Positions 5,936-6,312 of a stretch of DNA of 6,312 nucleotides are shown here, in pieces; the first letter of the stretch is position 1; every line of letters begins with the position of its first letter. Both the position numbers and the translations under genes were made by a program. Where the stretch lies: NCBI GenBank assembly GCA_964614375.1, contig CAZTLI010000324.1:1-6312 (forward strand). The letters are read 5' to 3'. Below the pieces are notes generated by a model. That model did no database searches and had not been told where the DNA came from. It saw only the letters and a list, made by a program, of their open reading frames with translations. This DNA comes from CAZTLI01 sp964614375. Its GTDB lineage: Bacteria; Chloroflexota; Anaerolineae; Aggregatilineales; Phototrophicaceae.

Positions 5936-6312
5936 GACACGTCCTGCCCGTTTTAATACATTCAATGCTGCATTGTGGTCCCGGTCTAAACTGAGACCGC
6001 ATTCACATTCAACCCAACGATGTGCCAGCGTGAGACCTTCAAATATTGCACCACAGTTCGAGCAGGTTTTTGATGTGTAGGCAGGGTCTACAAGCACGAC
6101 TTCCCGACCAGCATCTGCCGCTTTGTCGAATAGTCGCTGCTTGAAGTAGCCCCATCCCGCATCCAAAATACTCTTGCTGAGGTGACGGTTGTTCACCATA
6201 TGTTTGATTTTCAGGTCTTCGATGACAATCACATCGTAGGCATGAACAAGGTCATACACCAGCTTGTCGAAGTAGTCTTTGCGTTGATTTTTGACGTGTT
6301 CATGTTGACGCT
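5879..6312 (-). CDS. tnpB: RNA-guided nuclease TnpB, C-terminal part (5' end beyond window)
   Basis: The frame is open from the right edge to TAG at 5881-5879, 143 complete codons; GTG at 6259 is an internal valine, not a start. TnpB is the ancestor-type relative of Cas12. It cuts DNA with a single RuvC domain guided by RNA from its own element, and it promotes element retention. Numbering from V at 6259: VIVIEDL (10-16) carries the RuvC-II glutamate (E14), and NNRHLSKSILDAGWGYF (23-39) is a typical TnpB block. CSNCG (C66, C69) with CECG (C85, C87) forms the zinc ribbon, and LDRDHNAALNVLKRAG (91-106) carries the RuvC-III aspartate. The RuvC-I aspartate and N-terminal domain are outside the window. 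Everything visible is intact, with no frameshift, so activity is plausible. The last codons overlap the structured RNA and the terminal hairpin. Confidence 0.93.
   Translation of the reverse strand, partial: RQHEHVKNQRKDYFDKLVYDLVHAYDVIVIEDLKIKHMVNNRHLSKSILDAGWGYFKQRLFDKAADAGREVVLVDPAYTSKTCSNCGAIFEGLTLAHRWVECECGLSLDRDHNAALNVLKRAGRVREPERSGLPQAWFSSPRL

Larger units (their letters stand above)
5863..6312 (-). mobile_element. Right end of an IS200/IS605-type (tnpB-bearing) element, cut by window edge
   Basis: The tnpB 3' region is followed within a few bases by the short terminal hairpin (5871-5891) and a GTCAC sequence. This is the organisation of the right end of these elements, which have subterminal hairpins rather than terminal inverted repeats and make no target duplication. 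The boundary at about 5863 is an estimate. The left end, the 5' half of tnpB and any tnpA lie outside the window, so it is unknown whether the element is autonomous. It sits about 130 bp upstream of the glycosyltransferase, in the same transcriptional direction. Confidence 0.65.

Noticed and set aside
5879..6259. A complete 126-aa small protein starting at GTG 6259
   Set aside because: The frame continues upstream without a stop to the window edge and matches TnpB there (e.g. KNQRKDYFDKL), so GTG 6259 is an internal codon of a larger protein.

Overview
The window looks like a piece of an environmental bacterial chromosome. A member of Chloroflexota or a similar Gram-positive-like lineage is my best guess. 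That rests on the actinobacterial/archaeal-type inositol-phosphate synthase, a membrane-anchored WD40-like (PD40) propeller, a secreted protein with a GCTPGYWKNH motif, and a GT4 glycosyltransferase with a 'KIVGDQAWE' block. No rRNA, tRNA or marker gene is present, so the taxonomy is inference only.

Layout, left to right. (1) Positions 1-773, minus strand: a secreted protein with a signal peptide, whose 3' end runs off the left edge. (2) 774-1049: a divergent promoter region. (3) 1050-2162, plus strand: ino1, myo-inositol-1-phosphate synthase, starting at TTG. (4) 2163-2386: a convergent gap filled mostly by an imperfect fold-back element with terminal inverted repeats (2183-2340), possibly a MITE relic. 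(5) 2387-3367, minus: a membrane-anchored PD40 beta-propeller protein. (6) 3368-3579: a probable intrinsic terminator of the upstream epimerase overlapping a promoter for the propeller gene. (7) 3580-4533, minus: an NAD-dependent nucleotide-sugar epimerase. (8) 4603-5733, minus: a GT4 glycosyltransferase. (9) 5863-6312, minus: the right end of an IS200/IS605-type element with the C-terminal part of TnpB, its omega-RNA-like structured 3' end and the element boundary. The rest of the element is beyond the right edge.

The glycosyltransferase and epimerase lie in tandem on one strand with a 69-nt gap. They most likely serve synthesis of a surface polysaccharide or glycolipid: the epimerase supplies a UDP-sugar and the GT4 enzyme transfers a sugar. 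The ino1 product could feed inositol lipids, but ino1 is on the other strand and no inositol lipid synthase is visible, so a link is hypothesis only. The TnpB element lies directly upstream of the glycosyltransferase and is transcribed toward it. It is the clearest accessory feature, and its RNA guide would be read from the DNA between it and the glycosyltransferase gene.

I see no wholly new multi-gene system. The most interesting items are the TnpB/omega-RNA end with a symmetric flanking sequence, the fold-back element behind ino1, and the uncharacterised secreted protein.
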